Notes: generated from the sequence alone by a model not told the origin. 64,000 nucleotides of DNA from Actinomadura alba (GCF_014323705.1 NZ_JABVEC010000023.1:61546-125545), one strand, 5' to 3'; counted from the stretch's first letter, positions 44,199 to 53,072 are shown. A program made the numbers and translations.

Positions 44199-45056
44199 GT
44201 GCGAATGAACGGCGTCAAGACGGCGATGCTGATCGGCGCGCTCTCCGCCGTGATGCTCGTCGCGGGCTGGGCGTTCGGCAGGGGCGCGGGGCTCGCCATC
44301 GCCCTCGTGATCGCGCTCCTGACCAATGGCATCGCCTATTTCTTCAGCGACCGCCTCGCCTTGCGCTCGATGCGGGCACACCCGGTGAGCGAGGTCGAGA
44401 CACCGATCCTCTTCCAGATCGTGCGGGAGCTGTCCACGTCGGCTCGGCAGCCGATGCCCCGGCTGTACGTCTCCGAGACCATGCAGCCCAACGCGTTCGC
44501 GACCGGGCGCAGCCCGCGCAAGGCCGCCGTCTGCTGCACCCGGGGCATCCTGGAGATGCTCGACCCGCGCGAGCTGCGCGCGGTGCTGGGCCATGAGCTG
44601 TCGCACGTCTACAACCGCGACGTCCTCATCGCCTCGGTCGCGGCGGGGATAGCCACGGTGATCACGTATCTCTCGCACCTGGCGATCTTCATGCCGTTCG
44701 GGAGGTCGGAGGACGACGAGGGCCCCGGCATCTTCGGGATGCTGCTCATGCTGTTCCTGGGCCCGATCGCCGCCATGATCATTCAGATGGCGATCAGCCG
44801 TACCCGGGAGTTCCAGGCCGACGCCTCGGGCGCGCAGCTCACGGGCGACCCGCTCGCCCTGGCGAGCGCGCTGCGCAAGATCGACGCGGGAGCGCGCGCG
44901 AGACCGCTGCCCCCCGATCCCGAGCTGGCGCCGGTGAGCGCGCTCATGATCGTCAACCCGTTCCGCGGGCAGAGCATCGTGCAGCTCTTCTCCACCCACC
45001 CCTCGACGGAGGAGCGCGTGGAGCGCCTGGAGCGAATGGCCGGTCACCGGCGCTGA
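44199..45056 (+). CDS. htpX: HtpX-type membrane zinc protease
   Basis: 285 residues of the M48 family, a membrane-protein quality-control protease. The zinc motif is VLGHELSHVYNRD with the third ligand in SRTREFQADASGAQ. Four hydrophobic helices frame the catalytic domain. The GTG start has AGGAGG eight bases upstream; an ATG two codons later is less favourably spaced. It follows the second Nuo cluster after 134 bases and probably has its own promoter. Confidence 0.93.
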   Translation: MRMNGVKTAMLIGALSAVMLVAGWAFGRGAGLAIALVIALLTNGIAYFFSDRLALRSMRAHPVSEVETPILFQIVRELSTSARQPMPRLYVSETMQPNAFATGRSPRKAAVCCTRGILEMLDPRELRAVLGHELSHVYNRDVLIASVAAGIATVITYLSHLAIFMPFGRSEDDEGPGIFGMLLMLFLGPIAAMIIQMAISRTREFQADASGAQLTGDPLALASALRKIDAGARARPLPPDPELAPVSALMIVNPFRGQSIVQLFSTHPSTEERVERLERMAGHRR

Positions 45057-45147
45057 GCCGTCGTCTTTTCGTCAGTCCCGCCCTCGGTTCCGCCTTCGAT
45101 TCGAATCAGATCGCATCGATCGGCCCGGTGTGGGGTCGGTGGTGGGA

Positions 45148-45954
45148 TCAGAACTCGTCCATCCCGCCGACCTGGCCGATGGTGAAGATATGCCGGGTCG
45201 AGGCGCAGATCGTCTCGAGGATGTGGACGGGGGTGCCCTCGGTGGAGTACGAGGCGCGCAGCACCTGCACCACCCATTCGCCGGGCTCCAGCTCCAGCGT
45301 CTCGGCCTCGAACCGGGTCGCCGGGCGGGAGGTCAGCGTCTCTTCCGCGTGCCCGAAGGCATAGCCGAGCGCGACGATCGCCGCCTGGAGCGACGGCTTC
45401 ACGAACTCGGGCTCGGCGATGCGGGTGCTGGCGAACAGATCGGCGCGAAAGTACGACGTCGCGATGCGTACCGGCACGTCGTTCGCGGTCATCATCTTGC
45501 GACGCGCGATGATCTCGTCGCCGGGCTCGACGCGCAGGCACGCCGCCACGTGCTCGCTGGCGGGTTCGGGGCCGATGTACAGCATCCGACGGTCGGGGGT
45601 GATGCCCTGACGCTCGGCCTCCACGAGGAAGAGCGACACCGAGCCCCGCGTCGCCGGGTCGGTCGGCAGAGCCCGCTGGACGATGACCCGCGTGCCCTTC
45701 TTGGCCGGTGGTTCCGGGGCCTTGGCGGTGGGGCCCTTGCGCATCTGGGATATCCGGCCGGGGGAGACTCCGAGCGCCTTGGCGATCTCTTCGAGGGTGT
45801 GGCCGGCCTCTCGGGCCTCGGCGATCGCGCCACGTCGCATCCGGGCGGCCTCTTCGGTCAGCCCCTGCTGTTCGGTCATCGCGCGACTGAGTGCCTGCGC
45901 GCGATCGATGGGGTCTGCGATGGCGGAAAGGTCGCGCAACGTTCTCAGGTCCAC
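45148..45954 (-). CDS. Regulator with HTH and UTRA domain
   Basis: 268 residues. The N-terminal helix-turn-helix (TLEEIAKALGVSPGRISQMR) is of a general XRE/sigma-like kind, not the GntR winged helix that usually precedes UTRA. The C-terminal UTRA ligand domain has RGSVSLFLVEAERQGITPDR, ARRKMMTANDVPVRIATSYF and FEAETLELEPGEWVVQVLR. The repeats TTTAG(T/A)CCCCCTA in the divergent promoter region may be its operators. Ligand is unknown, probably a sugar or small acid. Confidence 0.8.
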   Translation of the reverse strand: MDLRTLRDLSAIADPIDRAQALSRAMTEQQGLTEEAARMRRGAIAEAREAGHTLEEIAKALGVSPGRISQMRKGPTAKAPEPPAKKGTRVIVQRALPTDPATRGSVSLFLVEAERQGITPDRRMLYIGPEPASEHVAACLRVEPGDEIIARRKMMTANDVPVRIATSYFRADLFASTRIAEPEFVKPSLQAAIVALGYAFGHAEETLTSRPATRFEAETLELEPGEWVVQVLRASYSTEGTPVHILETICASTRHIFTIGQVGGMDEF

Positions 45955-45980
45955 GGGGTCCTTCCTGACGAGGGTTCAGT

Positions 45981-45993
45981 TTTAGTCCCCCTA
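45981..45993. promoter_or_regulatory. Candidate operator TTTAGTCCCCCTA
   Basis: First of two near-identical 13-mers in the divergent gap between the UTRA regulator and the small gene. It lies 27 bp upstream of the regulator start. Confidence 0.5.
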
Positions 45994-46038
45994 TTGCGCC
46001 TCAACGGGGGGTGTTCGTATGCTCGCCTCACAGCGAAC

Positions 46039-46059
46039 TTTAGACCCCCTAAAAGTCTA
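46039..46059. promoter_or_regulatory. Candidate operator TTTAGACCCCCTA with inverted repeat
   Basis: Second 13-mer, 58 bp from the first. It is extended by a perfect inverted repeat TAGAC/GTCTA (46041-46045 and 46055-46059). It is 20 bp upstream of the small gene start. Confidence 0.5.
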
Positions 46060-46078
46060 CATTCAGGGAGATCGCGCC

Positions 46079-46378
46079 ATGGGTGAAGCTTCGTCCGGTC
46101 ACTTCGCCCATCTTGCTACAGGGGGGATCGGCGAAGAACGGCAGGCGCTCGCCGAGGCCGAACGGCGGATGAGAGGAGAGTTCCCCGGGTGGTCGTTCTG
46201 GCGGGCCCGCCGCCGTGACGGCGGTCAGGGGAGTTGGTGCGCCACCCGTGGCCGGCAGCTGACGTGCCAGGAGTTATACGGGGGATTGGCTCGCACGCTC
46301 GTGTGCGAGACCCCGGAGCAGCTTCACGAAGAGCTCATCATCCAGGCCAAACTGGGGGAGCGCCACGGGCCGCCATGA
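46079..46378 (+). CDS. Small hypothetical protein divergent from UTRA regulator
   Basis: 99 residues starting MGEASSGHFAHLATGG with AGGGAG upstream. The centre (EFPGWSFWRARRRDGGQGSW) and CATRGRQLTCQELYGGLART resemble small actinobacterial proteins found next to such regulators and in accessory regions. Function is unknown. It likely shares the divergent promoter. Confidence 0.6.
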   Translation: MGEASSGHFAHLATGGIGEERQALAEAERRMRGEFPGWSFWRARRRDGGQGSWCATRGRQLTCQELYGGLARTLVCETPEQLHEELIIQAKLGERHGPP

Positions 46379-46408
46379 GGCGGCCGCGCTCTCCGGAACG
46401 ACGTCGCC

Positions 46409-46440
46409 GGGCCCTGTGGCGACCGGCCGCCACAGGGCCC
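46409..46440. terminator. Strong bidirectional hairpin
   Basis: A perfect 13-bp stem (GGGCCCTGTGGCG with CGCCACAGGGCCC) with a six-base loop lies between two convergent genes. It should end transcription from both sides. Confidence 0.85.
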
Positions 46441-46498
46441 GGCGACCGGCCGTACCTGCACCGGGCCCGCGGGTGTATGCGTTCGATCGACGCGCGGG

Positions 46499-46987
46499 TT
46501 ACCGGTAGTTCGTGAACTGCAGGGCGACGTCGAAGTCCTTGCCCTTGACCAGCGAGATGATCTGCTGCAGGTCGTCCTTCTTCTTGGAGCTGACCCGCAG
46601 CTCGTCGCCCTGGATCTGGACCTTGGCCCCCTTGGGCCCCTCATCCCGGATGAGCTTGCCGATCTTCTTGGCGTCGTCCTGGGAGATGCCCTCCTTCAGG
46701 GCCACCGCCAGCCGGTAGATCTTGCCCGAGATCTTGGGCTCGCCCGCGTCGAGAACCTTGAGCGACACCCCGCGCTTGATCAGCTTCTCCTTGAACACGT
46801 CGAGGACGGCGTCCGCGCGACTCTCGCTGTTCGCCTTGATCTCGATGCTGTCGCCAGTCCAGGCGATGCTCGCCCCGACGCCCTTGAAGTCGAAGCGGTG
46901 ACCGATCTCCTTGGCCGTCTGGTTCAGGGCGTTGTCGACCTCCTGACGGTCGATCTTGGAGACGATGTCGAATGACGAGTCAGCCAA
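46499..46987 (-). CDS. yajQ: YajQ-family nucleotide-binding protein
   Basis: 162 residues. SSFDIVSKIDRQEVDNALNQ and RFDFKGVGASIAWTGDSIEI are the family start; the C-terminal half ends QGDELRVSSKKKDDLQ. YajQ proteins bind cyclic di-GMP or nucleic acid in some bacteria and are otherwise uncharacterised. ATG start. It converges with the preceding small gene and ends near the hairpin. Confidence 0.92.
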   Translation of the reverse strand: MADSSFDIVSKIDRQEVDNALNQTAKEIGHRFDFKGVGASIAWTGDSIEIKANSESRADAVLDVFKEKLIKRGVSLKVLDAGEPKISGKIYRLAVALKEGISQDDAKKIGKLIRDEGPKGAKVQIQGDELRVSSKKKDDLQQIISLVKGKDFDVALQFTNYR

Positions 46988-47283
46988 CGCACAAACCCTT
47001 CTCGCTGCTTGGAAACGGCGCCCCGGCCCTCGGCGGGGCGTCCGCGTGGCGGCACGGCCATCACGGAGCCGGCGCGGTACCGACCACCCTAGCCAGCCTC
47101 ACCTAAGCGGCGCGTCGGGAAGCCGTCGAGACCTGGTCTCGGCACTCGTGCGGCGGGCGGTTCGATCTTGTCACATCGCGAAAAGATCTCGATCGCGGAG
47201 AGCCGGGCGGTACGTCCCACCGGATGTCACTACCACCGCTCCCGTCCGCTATCCTTTCCAGTGCCGTCGCGCGAGCGACGCAA

Positions 47284-47365
47284 GGCGGGTTGCCCGAGCG
47301 GCCAAAGGGAACGGTCTGTAAAACCGTCGGCTCAGCCTACGTTGGTTCGAACCCAACACCCGCCA
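47284..47365 (+). tRNA. tRNA-Tyr (anticodon GTA)
   Basis: 82 bases fold into a complete class II cloverleaf. The acceptor GGCGGGT pairs with ACCCGCC, the anticodon arm ACGGT-CTGTAAA-ACCGT gives anticodon GTA, there is a long variable arm, and the T arm is GTTGG-TTCGAAC-CCAAC. CCA is not encoded directly after the discriminator A. Its 3' half is the integration site of the island that follows. Confidence 0.95.
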
Positions 47366-47370
47366 CACCA
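47315..47370. mobile_element. attL-like repeat in tRNA-Tyr 3' half
   Basis: These 56 bases, from within the anticodon stem (TCTGTAAAACCG) past the tRNA end, are identical to 55379-55434. The repeat continues with one mismatch into the terminator region (GTGGAACGGCCCC). The integration restores a whole tRNA. Confidence 0.85.
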
Positions 47371-47377
47371 TGTGGAA

Positions 47378-47412
47378 CGGCCCCTGACCTGGGGATACCA
47401 GGACGGGGGCCG
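47378..47412 (+). terminator. Nested hairpin after tRNA-Tyr
   Basis: Outer stem CGGCCCC with GGGGCCG, inner stem CCTGG with CCAGG, loop GGATA. The following ATCTTGT is moderately T-rich. It terminates the tRNA transcript. The copy at 59022-59056 has the same outer stem. Confidence 0.75.
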
Positions 47413-48388
47413 ATCTTGTATGTCCTGATCGTTCCCAGCTGCTTCCGACGTTTGCCGGGCATCCGTGGAACCACCGTGGAACAGGCGCAGGCGTAGCCCG
47501 GCCCGCTTGGCGTCCATCTTCATGGATCACTCCCCCGTAACTGCCTGATCTTGAGCGGCGTGGTCGGAGAACCGACTATTGCTCGGGCATCGGAGCCGTG
47601 CGGCAGCGATCTCATACTCTCCGCGCTGACCTGAGCGACCGCGGCGGTCGACATCCCGAGCTGCAGCGAATCATTACGAGCAAAACGAGCAAGATCCACA
47701 GCCGTCCACAGATGTCCATTGACCTGCCTCTGGGCGGGTGCACCGTCCAGGTGCATCCACGGCCGTCAGAGACCGCTGTTAGCGCTGGCGTTAGTTGAAG
47801 ACCTGGTCATCGCAGATAGCGGCCATCCGGGAGTGCTTGTCCGCGCGGACGGCGAGATGCTGGCACAGAGTGTTTCGCACGAACGAGTGCGAGTGCTCCG
47901 GCTCGTGGGGGGCTGGGGTCGCGAGACCCACTTCACGCCGCGCAACCAGCGTGCCCGGCCTCCCGCTACCTAGGGAGCAGGCGGGGGTCCTGTGCCCTGG
48001 TCCGGTTACACGGGCAGCGCTGACGCTTTAGAAGTCCGATTCAATGATCCTGCGTGGAATGCGCCGGTAGTCCTGCCCCTTGGCATGTTCCAGGTCTGCT
48101 GCCTGCACCACACCTCGACGCCTCACCAGTGGCACCGGTGTGTGAGCCACGCGACATGCCCGCGCGACCGGCCGTGCTTGTCGCGCTCCCAGGCCAGCAG
48201 GAACGCGTATCGGCCGGTCGTCTTGACGCGGACAACTGGCGCCAACCATTCACTTTCAGCCACATATCGAACATACTGGCGACAGGTGATCGCGGTGGCT
48301 GGCCCGGCTGACCTGGCCAGACTTCCAACTTCCTCTTTCTTCCCCTCAGATGAGGTAGCATATGAGGAAGCTGAGCCCCGGAGGTCTC
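47413..48388. other. Island left end, no intact gene
   Basis: About one kilobase with no convincing gene. On the minus strand about 48032-48270 a degraded coding region can be seen: VRVKTTGRYAFLLAWERDKH then GRSRGHVAWLTH in one frame, a stop, and continuation as VVQAADLEHAKGQDYRRIPR in another. No family could be named. No integrase is visible. Confidence 0.45.
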
Positions 48389-49075
48389 ATGAGTGAGCAG
48401 TGGAGTGCTCCCGCACATCGTCGCGTCACCCCGCCCAGCGAGGCACCCGCCAACCTCAAGGCGCTGGGGCTCACGGTGGAGATCATTCACCGCGCTATCG
48501 AAAAGGGCGACATCGCACGTCGGCGCGTTGACCGGCCCGTGTATCCGGTCTCATATCCTGGAGTCACAATGTGGGCGACGACTCTTGCTGCATTGCGGCA
48601 GGAGTTGTTGAAGATCCGCCAAGGCTGGAAGATCGGCAAGACGGGCAACTACGAGACCGTTTATTCGGAGGAGCGCAAGATCGCTTTTGCTGTTGTCGCA
48701 GGCGACTCTCTCACGGGCGTCGACGGCAAACGTGACCCTAAGCTCAAGCGGAAGAAAGGGCCTAAAACCAGAGATCGCATCGAGCGCAACGCAAAGTACA
48801 TTCAAACGGCTCTCTCCCTCCCTGAACTCGAGGAGGAAGAAGGTGTCACCGACGATGAAGCATGTGAGACATGGTTCATCATGGTACGGGCCAGCAAGGA
48901 CAAGATCTACATTGAAGTCTCCCGACCTATTGAGGCCGGCGATGGCAACGTAGATGACTGGTCCCCGAGGCATCTGGTCGAGCCGCTACAGATTTCCGGT
49001 GCTATCGCACCGATAGACCCATATGGGGATGATGATGACGACGACGGAGAAGAGTTGGTTGGTCGACAGCCTTAA
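48389..49075 (+). CDS. Hypothetical acidic protein partnered with XRE-ImmA/IrrE gene
   Basis: 228 residues starting MSEQWSAPAHRR, with GGAGG six bases upstream. Central motifs GWKIGKTGNYETVYSEERKI and ETWFIMVRASKDKI seem conserved in proteins found beside XRE-peptidase genes, by memory. The C-terminus is rich in aspartate (DPYGDDDDDDG). Codon usage is less GC-rich than in the chromosomal genes. Its end overlaps the next gene by 53 bases. The arrangement suggests a toxin-antitoxin or phage-regulated pair. Confidence 0.6.
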   Translation: MSEQWSAPAHRRVTPPSEAPANLKALGLTVEIIHRAIEKGDIARRRVDRPVYPVSYPGVTMWATTLAALRQELLKIRQGWKIGKTGNYETVYSEERKIAFAVVAGDSLTGVDGKRDPKLKRKKGPKTRDRIERNAKYIQTALSLPELEEEEGVTDDEACETWFIMVRASKDKIYIEVSRPIEAGDGNVDDWSPRHLVEPLQISGAIAPIDPYGDDDDDDGEELVGRQP

Positions 49076-50204
49076 CGAGGGACGGTTCACTCCTAGTCGA
49101 CTAACTCTTGTTAGAGAACGTCGTGGTCTAACGAAGCAGGCGCTTGCGGACCTGTGCGGTGTATCGCGGCGGGCAGTGACGGCATGGGAGTCGGGACGAG
49201 TTGATAATCCGCCGATCGACGTACTTAGTCGAGTACTCGATTTCCCTGAATCTTTCTTCCTGGCGGATGAAGTAGCACGGGTGGACCCGGAAGCTGTCAG
49301 CTTTCGAGCCCTCTCGACCATGACGGCTCGTCAACTCCATCGCGTGCTCGCTGCTAGCACGCTTGCAGTTGAACTAGCCCGATGGATGGATGATCACTAT
49401 AAGACGCCTTCTCCGGATTTGCCTGATCTATCTGATACCGAAGGACTAGACCCCGTTGTCGCTGCCGAGACAGTGCGACGGGTTTGGAGTTTGGGTGATG
49501 GCCCGATTAAGCACCTTCTTGGCCTTCTGGAGAGAAAGGGTGTTCGGGTTTTTTCGTTGCCGATCAATGACCGCGAGGTTGATGCTTTCTCTTTTTGGCA
49601 GGAGGATCGGCCTTATGTATTCTTGAATACCGGTCGAACAGTAGAGCGAATGCGTTTTGACCTGGCCCACGAGTTGGGTCATTTGATCTTGCATAAGGAG
49701 CTGATTGCCCGTCGTGCTCGCGACATTGAGCAACAGGCGCAGGATTTCGCCTCCAGCTTCCTGATGCCAGCCGATGCATTGTATGAACTAGTCATCGGCA
49801 ACCCCAGACTCAGTGACGTATTTAGTCTTAAGCGATACTGGAAAGTGTCGGCAGTCGCGATGGTGCATCGACTTTTTCAGCTTGGGATTATCTCGGAGTG
49901 GTCTAACCGGACTTGGATGATTGAATTGTCCGAGAGGGGCTTTCGCTCGTCTGAGCCGGATGGGATTTCGCCAGAAACGTCTAAGCTCTTCAAACAGCTT
50001 TTCGCGCTTGCACGGCAAGATGGCTGGTCTCGCAGTCGGATAGCTAGTTCGTTGTTCATCTCGGAAGATGAGTTGGATGTCATGGTCTTCGGTCTTGCGG
50101 TAACGAACGCACCTAAAGGTGTCGCTCGTATTGGGCAAGATGTCACGGAGAGCGTGCCACCAGCATTTGGGGGCGGTAATTCCAGAATACGAAGAGTGAA
50201 ATAA
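49023..50204 (+). CDS. XRE regulator with ImmA/IrrE metallopeptidase domain
   Basis: 393 residues. Residues 20-80 are an XRE helix-turn-helix (LTLVRERRGLTKQALADLCG; AVTAWESGR). Residues 175-260 form the ImmA/IrrE peptidase with HELGHLILH. In related proteins (COG2856) the peptidase cleaves a repressor or acts as an antitoxin. The DNA is clearly lower in GC than the chromosome average, indicating transfer. Four in-frame ATG codons (49023, 49029, 49032, 49035) make the exact start uncertain. Confidence 0.85.
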   Translation: MGMMMTTTEKSWLVDSLNEGRFTPSRLTLVRERRGLTKQALADLCGVSRRAVTAWESGRVDNPPIDVLSRVLDFPESFFLADEVARVDPEAVSFRALSTMTARQLHRVLAASTLAVELARWMDDHYKTPSPDLPDLSDTEGLDPVVAAETVRRVWSLGDGPIKHLLGLLERKGVRVFSLPINDREVDAFSFWQEDRPYVFLNTGRTVERMRFDLAHELGHLILHKELIARRARDIEQQAQDFASSFLMPADALYELVIGNPRLSDVFSLKRYWKVSAVAMVHRLFQLGIISEWSNRTWMIELSERGFRSSEPDGISPETSKLFKQLFALARQDGWSRSRIASSLFISEDELDVMVFGLAVTNAPKGVARIGQDVTESVPPAFGGGNSRIRRVK

Positions 50205-50596
50205 AGCTGGGGTGTTGCTGATCGCTTCTATCGGTGGCATCGGTTCCCTGAAGCCTCGCAGAGGGGGGCACGATTTTGGCCGGTGTCCTGCCTTTGGGTG
50301 GCGGACCGGGTGCCCTCAAGCTGGCTGGTCGGTCTCGGGCTGGCTTGCCCTACCCGCGGTTCCCGATCGGGCCCCGATCTAGGTCCTGCCCCAAGGGGGG
50401 CGGTAAAGATCGTATCCGCCCTGGCCCTGCGCGGACATTGGCCGTAGGCCTCCACAGCGATGCGGTAGCCGACCTAGGTCCGGCCGTACTCAGTCTCAAC
50501 TCTCGACCGCATCGAGATCGTCTGGCGCCGACATTCCCCAAGAAGCTGAAGAAATCCGGATGCGATCAGCGGATATCGATCCTTACGCTCAGTTGG
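50205..50596. other. GC-rich gene-free interval before chimeric gene
   Basis: The frame of the next gene stays open upstream to 50276 but the encoded protein has no domain features. There are no clear hairpins or RNA genes. Confidence 0.4.
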
Positions 50597-51763
50597 GTGA
50601 GCATCCCCACCTACGAAGGGCTCCTCGCAAGTGCCCGGTTCTTCGCCGACCGCGCCCTCCAGGGCTATACCAGTGGCGACCATCGCGCCGTCCTCATGGA
50701 CGCGGGCACGTTGCTGGAGCATGTCTCCAAGGCGCTGTTGATCACCAAGAACCCGGCGTACCTGGTCGAGATGAAGTCCGGAGGCTTCGAGCACCTTCTG
50801 CATCTCACCGGCCAAGGTGGACGGGCAACTGCCGCTCTTCATGGCTTGATCCGGTGTCGCTCCATTCGGATCCGACGCGGGGGGCGTTGCAAGAACCGCA
50901 ACCGCGGGCACGGCGTCCGCTGGAACGTCGCCGGCAAGCAGTTCTCCAAGTGGTTCGCCCAACACGCCCTCGCCGACAACCACCGATCGAAGCTCATGCA
51001 GGCCGCCCGCAAGGGCGAAGGCTTCGACACCGAAACCGGCCTACCCGAGTCGACCATGCGCGAGCAGCGATCGGTGACCTGGTTCGATCTCGCCTGCCGC
51101 TTCGTCGACCTGAAATGGCCCCACGCCGCAGCCAAGAGCCGAACCGGCATCGGAGACAAGGGCCTGACAGCCGCCGGCGCGTGGCGCCTGGGCTTCGCCT
51201 GCCAGTCACTCGGCCTTCGCGACGAGGCGGTCTCAGTCGTCATGGCGGCCGAGTCGGCGCTGACCGTGGATGACAGCCAGTTGGAGATGCGGGGAGCGCT
51301 GCATCTGAACGCGGCAATCGCCTGCGGCCTGAAAGAGGATCGCGTATCTGCGCGTGAGCACCTGGCGGCCGCGCGCGCCATCGGCGCCAGAGTCCAGGAC
51401 GGTAATGCGCATCAGACGTTCTTCGGCTCGACCAACGTCCGCATCACCGAAGTCAGCGTTGCCGTCGAGCTGCACGACGGCATCAGCCCGGAAGACGTCC
51501 CCGCGGAACCGCCGGCCATCGACTCAGGTGAGCGACGAGCAAGGCATCTGATCGACCTGGCATACGGCCATGCCCAACGCGGAGCCGATGAGCCAGCCGT
51601 GGACCGGCTGTTGGAGGCTGATCAGATCGCTCATGAGGAAGTTCGGCTGAACCCGCGTGTCCGTACCTTCGTCGGGCAACTGCTGGAGCGCGAACGTCCC
51701 TCGTTCCGGTCGAAGATCCGGACCTTGGGCCAGCGGACAGGCGTCGCCGGGGCGTCATCATGA
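50597..51763 (+). CDS. Chimeric frame: hypothetical domain, integrase fragment and TPR regulator tail
   Basis: 388 residues from a GTG at 50597. Residues 1-85 (IPTYEGLLASARFFADRALQ; LMDAGTLLEHVSKALLI) resemble the start of a stand-alone actinobacterial hypothetical protein. Residues about 105-190 (RWNVAGKQFSKWFAQHALAD; SVTWFDLACRFVDLKWPHAA) match the N-terminal part of actinobacterial tyrosine recombinases. Residues 200-375 (AWRLGFACQSLGLRDEAVSV; FFGSTNVRITEVSVAVEL; EEVRLNPRVRTFV) are the TPR C-terminus of XRE regulators that precede flavoproteins. No HTH and no recombinase catalytic residues remain. It appears to be one frame welded by two deletions. The flavoprotein gene starts within its stop (ATGA). 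Confidence 0.6.
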   Translation: MSIPTYEGLLASARFFADRALQGYTSGDHRAVLMDAGTLLEHVSKALLITKNPAYLVEMKSGGFEHLLHLTGQGGRATAALHGLIRCRSIRIRRGGRCKNRNRGHGVRWNVAGKQFSKWFAQHALADNHRSKLMQAARKGEGFDTETGLPESTMREQRSVTWFDLACRFVDLKWPHAAAKSRTGIGDKGLTAAGAWRLGFACQSLGLRDEAVSVVMAAESALTVDDSQLEMRGALHLNAAIACGLKEDRVSAREHLAAARAIGARVQDGNAHQTFFGSTNVRITEVSVAVELHDGISPEDVPAEPPAIDSGERRARHLIDLAYGHAQRGADEPAVDRLLEADQIAHEEVRLNPRVRTFVGQLLERERPSFRSKIRTLGQRTGVAGASS

Positions 51764-52260
51764 GCAAGGTCCTATACCTGATCGTCTGTGGTGCCGCCCC
51801 TGCCGCCTACGCAAACCGCTTCGTCAGCCTGGCGCGTGATGACGATTGGGACGTGTGGGTGATCACGACACCTGCCGCACGTGACTTCACCGACCTGACC
51901 GCACTCGAGAAGGCATCCGGACATCCCGTCCGCGACTCCTACAAGAGGCCAGGAGAGAACGACTTGGGCATGCCCAGGGCTGATGCAGTGGTCGTGGCGC
52001 CAGCGTCCATGAACACGATCGGCAAATGGGCCAACGGCATCTGCGACACCCTCGCCACGGGGATCCTGGGCGAGTCCCTCGGCTTCGGTGTCCCGCTGGT
52101 AGCCCTCCCGTTCGTCAGCGATGCTCAAGCAAAGAACGCAGCATATGTAAGGAACGCCCGATTCCTCCAAGATGGGGGAGTTGTGTTTCCGGTCGGCATC
52201 AAGCGACCTAGCCGTGTCCGTGACTTCCCGTGGAAGGCAGCGCTAGACGCTCTTCTCTAA
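51760..52260 (+). CDS. Flavoprotein, second copy
   Basis: 166 residues. ADAVVVAPASMNTIGKWANG is the FMN motif, with ICDTLATGILGESLGFGVPL following. It is a paralogue of 9273-9800. It overlaps the chimeric gene by four bases, the normal coupling with a TPR regulator. Substrate is unknown; the family includes phosphopantothenoylcysteine decarboxylase and peptide decarboxylases such as EpiD. Confidence 0.78.
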   Translation: MSKVLYLIVCGAAPAAYANRFVSLARDDDWDVWVITTPAARDFTDLTALEKASGHPVRDSYKRPGENDLGMPRADAVVVAPASMNTIGKWANGICDTLATGILGESLGFGVPLVALPFVSDAQAKNAAYVRNARFLQDGGVVFPVGIKRPSRVRDFPWKAALDALL

Positions 52261-52312
52261 CCCGCAGAAATCCTGCGGGCTGATCTCCCATTCCGGATAC
52301 ACGCTGTCATAC

Positions 52313-52615
52313 ATGGCCGATGCAACTACGGGCACCAGCGACGAGCAGGACGCAGCCTCACATCTTAAGGCGCTAGCGAAGTTAATGGTGGAGCGTGGCT
52401 TCACGGCGCTGCTCGTCCAGGCGGAAGACAGCCCACCCCTTCTGAGGGTCACAAACCCCTCTGCCTCCGATCTTGCCGAGGATGTCCGGTGCAGCCTCGC
52501 TCTGGGCGAACTGTGCTTCATGTGGTCCTGGGAACGCCCTATCGCACCTGTTCGCCACGTAGAACCGGCAGCCGAACGGATCGCCTACGTACTCTCGCCT
52601 AAGAGCGTGCTGTGA
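52313..52615 (+). CDS. Small hypothetical protein of island, 100 residues
   Basis: Sequence MADATTGTSDEQDAASHLKA and GELCFMWSWERPIAPVRHVE; no family is known to me, though similar small genes occur in actinobacterial integrative elements upstream of GntR regulators. It overlaps the next gene by four bases. Three small genes and a GntR gene form one transcript. Confidence 0.6.
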   Translation: MADATTGTSDEQDAASHLKALAKLMVERGFTALLVQAEDSPPLLRVTNPSASDLAEDVRCSLALGELCFMWSWERPIAPVRHVEPAAERIAYVLSPKSVL

Positions 52616-52839
52616 AGACGACAGCCGAATACAAGCGCGAAGCGGCCGTGCTAGAGGTGAGATCGCCAGGCTGGATCGTGCTCTGGGGCGACTACACCCG
52701 AAAGTTCTGGGCCTTCGCCGGCTGGATCGCATCTGAAGCCATCGTGATCGCCGCAACCACGGTGCAGGAGATGGAACGCCGCATGCGCCTCATCGAAGCC
52801 CACTACCCGCAGCGTCCGACATGGACAGGACAGAGATGA
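52612..52839 (+). CDS. Small hypothetical protein of island, 75 residues
   Basis: GTG start overlapping the preceding gene (GTGA). Tryptophan-rich centre (SPGWIVLWGDYTRKFWAFAG). Function unknown. The next gene starts at ATGA. Confidence 0.6.
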   Translation: MKTTAEYKREAAVLEVRSPGWIVLWGDYTRKFWAFAGWIASEAIVIAATTVQEMERRMRLIEAHYPQRPTWTGQR

Positions 52840-53069
52840 ACCGTGACGACATCCCACCACACGTTCGTGCAGCGCTCGTCACGCAGCTATTCGGTGACTG
52901 GCTCGATGCGATACCGACTGCCCGCGACGCCTGGACACTGAGCTGCGAAGAGATCGCCCGCAAGCAGGAGAACGCCGGCGAGATCAGCGACCGGATGGAT
53001 TGGCTGTTGACGGAAACTTCCCAAAGCACTAAAACGGGTGGCGGCCGTTATCCCACCGCGGCGGAGTGA
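52836..53069 (+). CDS. Small hypothetical protein of island, 77 residues
   Basis: ATG at 52836 forms ATGA with the previous stop; an ATG 15 bases earlier is possible. The sequence NRDDIPPHVRAALVTQLFGD is helical. No family known. It is followed three bases later by the GntR gene. Confidence 0.6.
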   Translation: MNRDDIPPHVRAALVTQLFGDWLDAIPTARDAWTLSCEEIARKQENAGEISDRMDWLLTETSQSTKTGGGRYPTAAE

Positions 53070-53072
53070 CGC

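Noticed and set aside
47249..47530. Minus-strand frame covering the tRNA
   Set aside because: The tRNA explains the sequence; similar false frames recur at each tRNA 3' copy.
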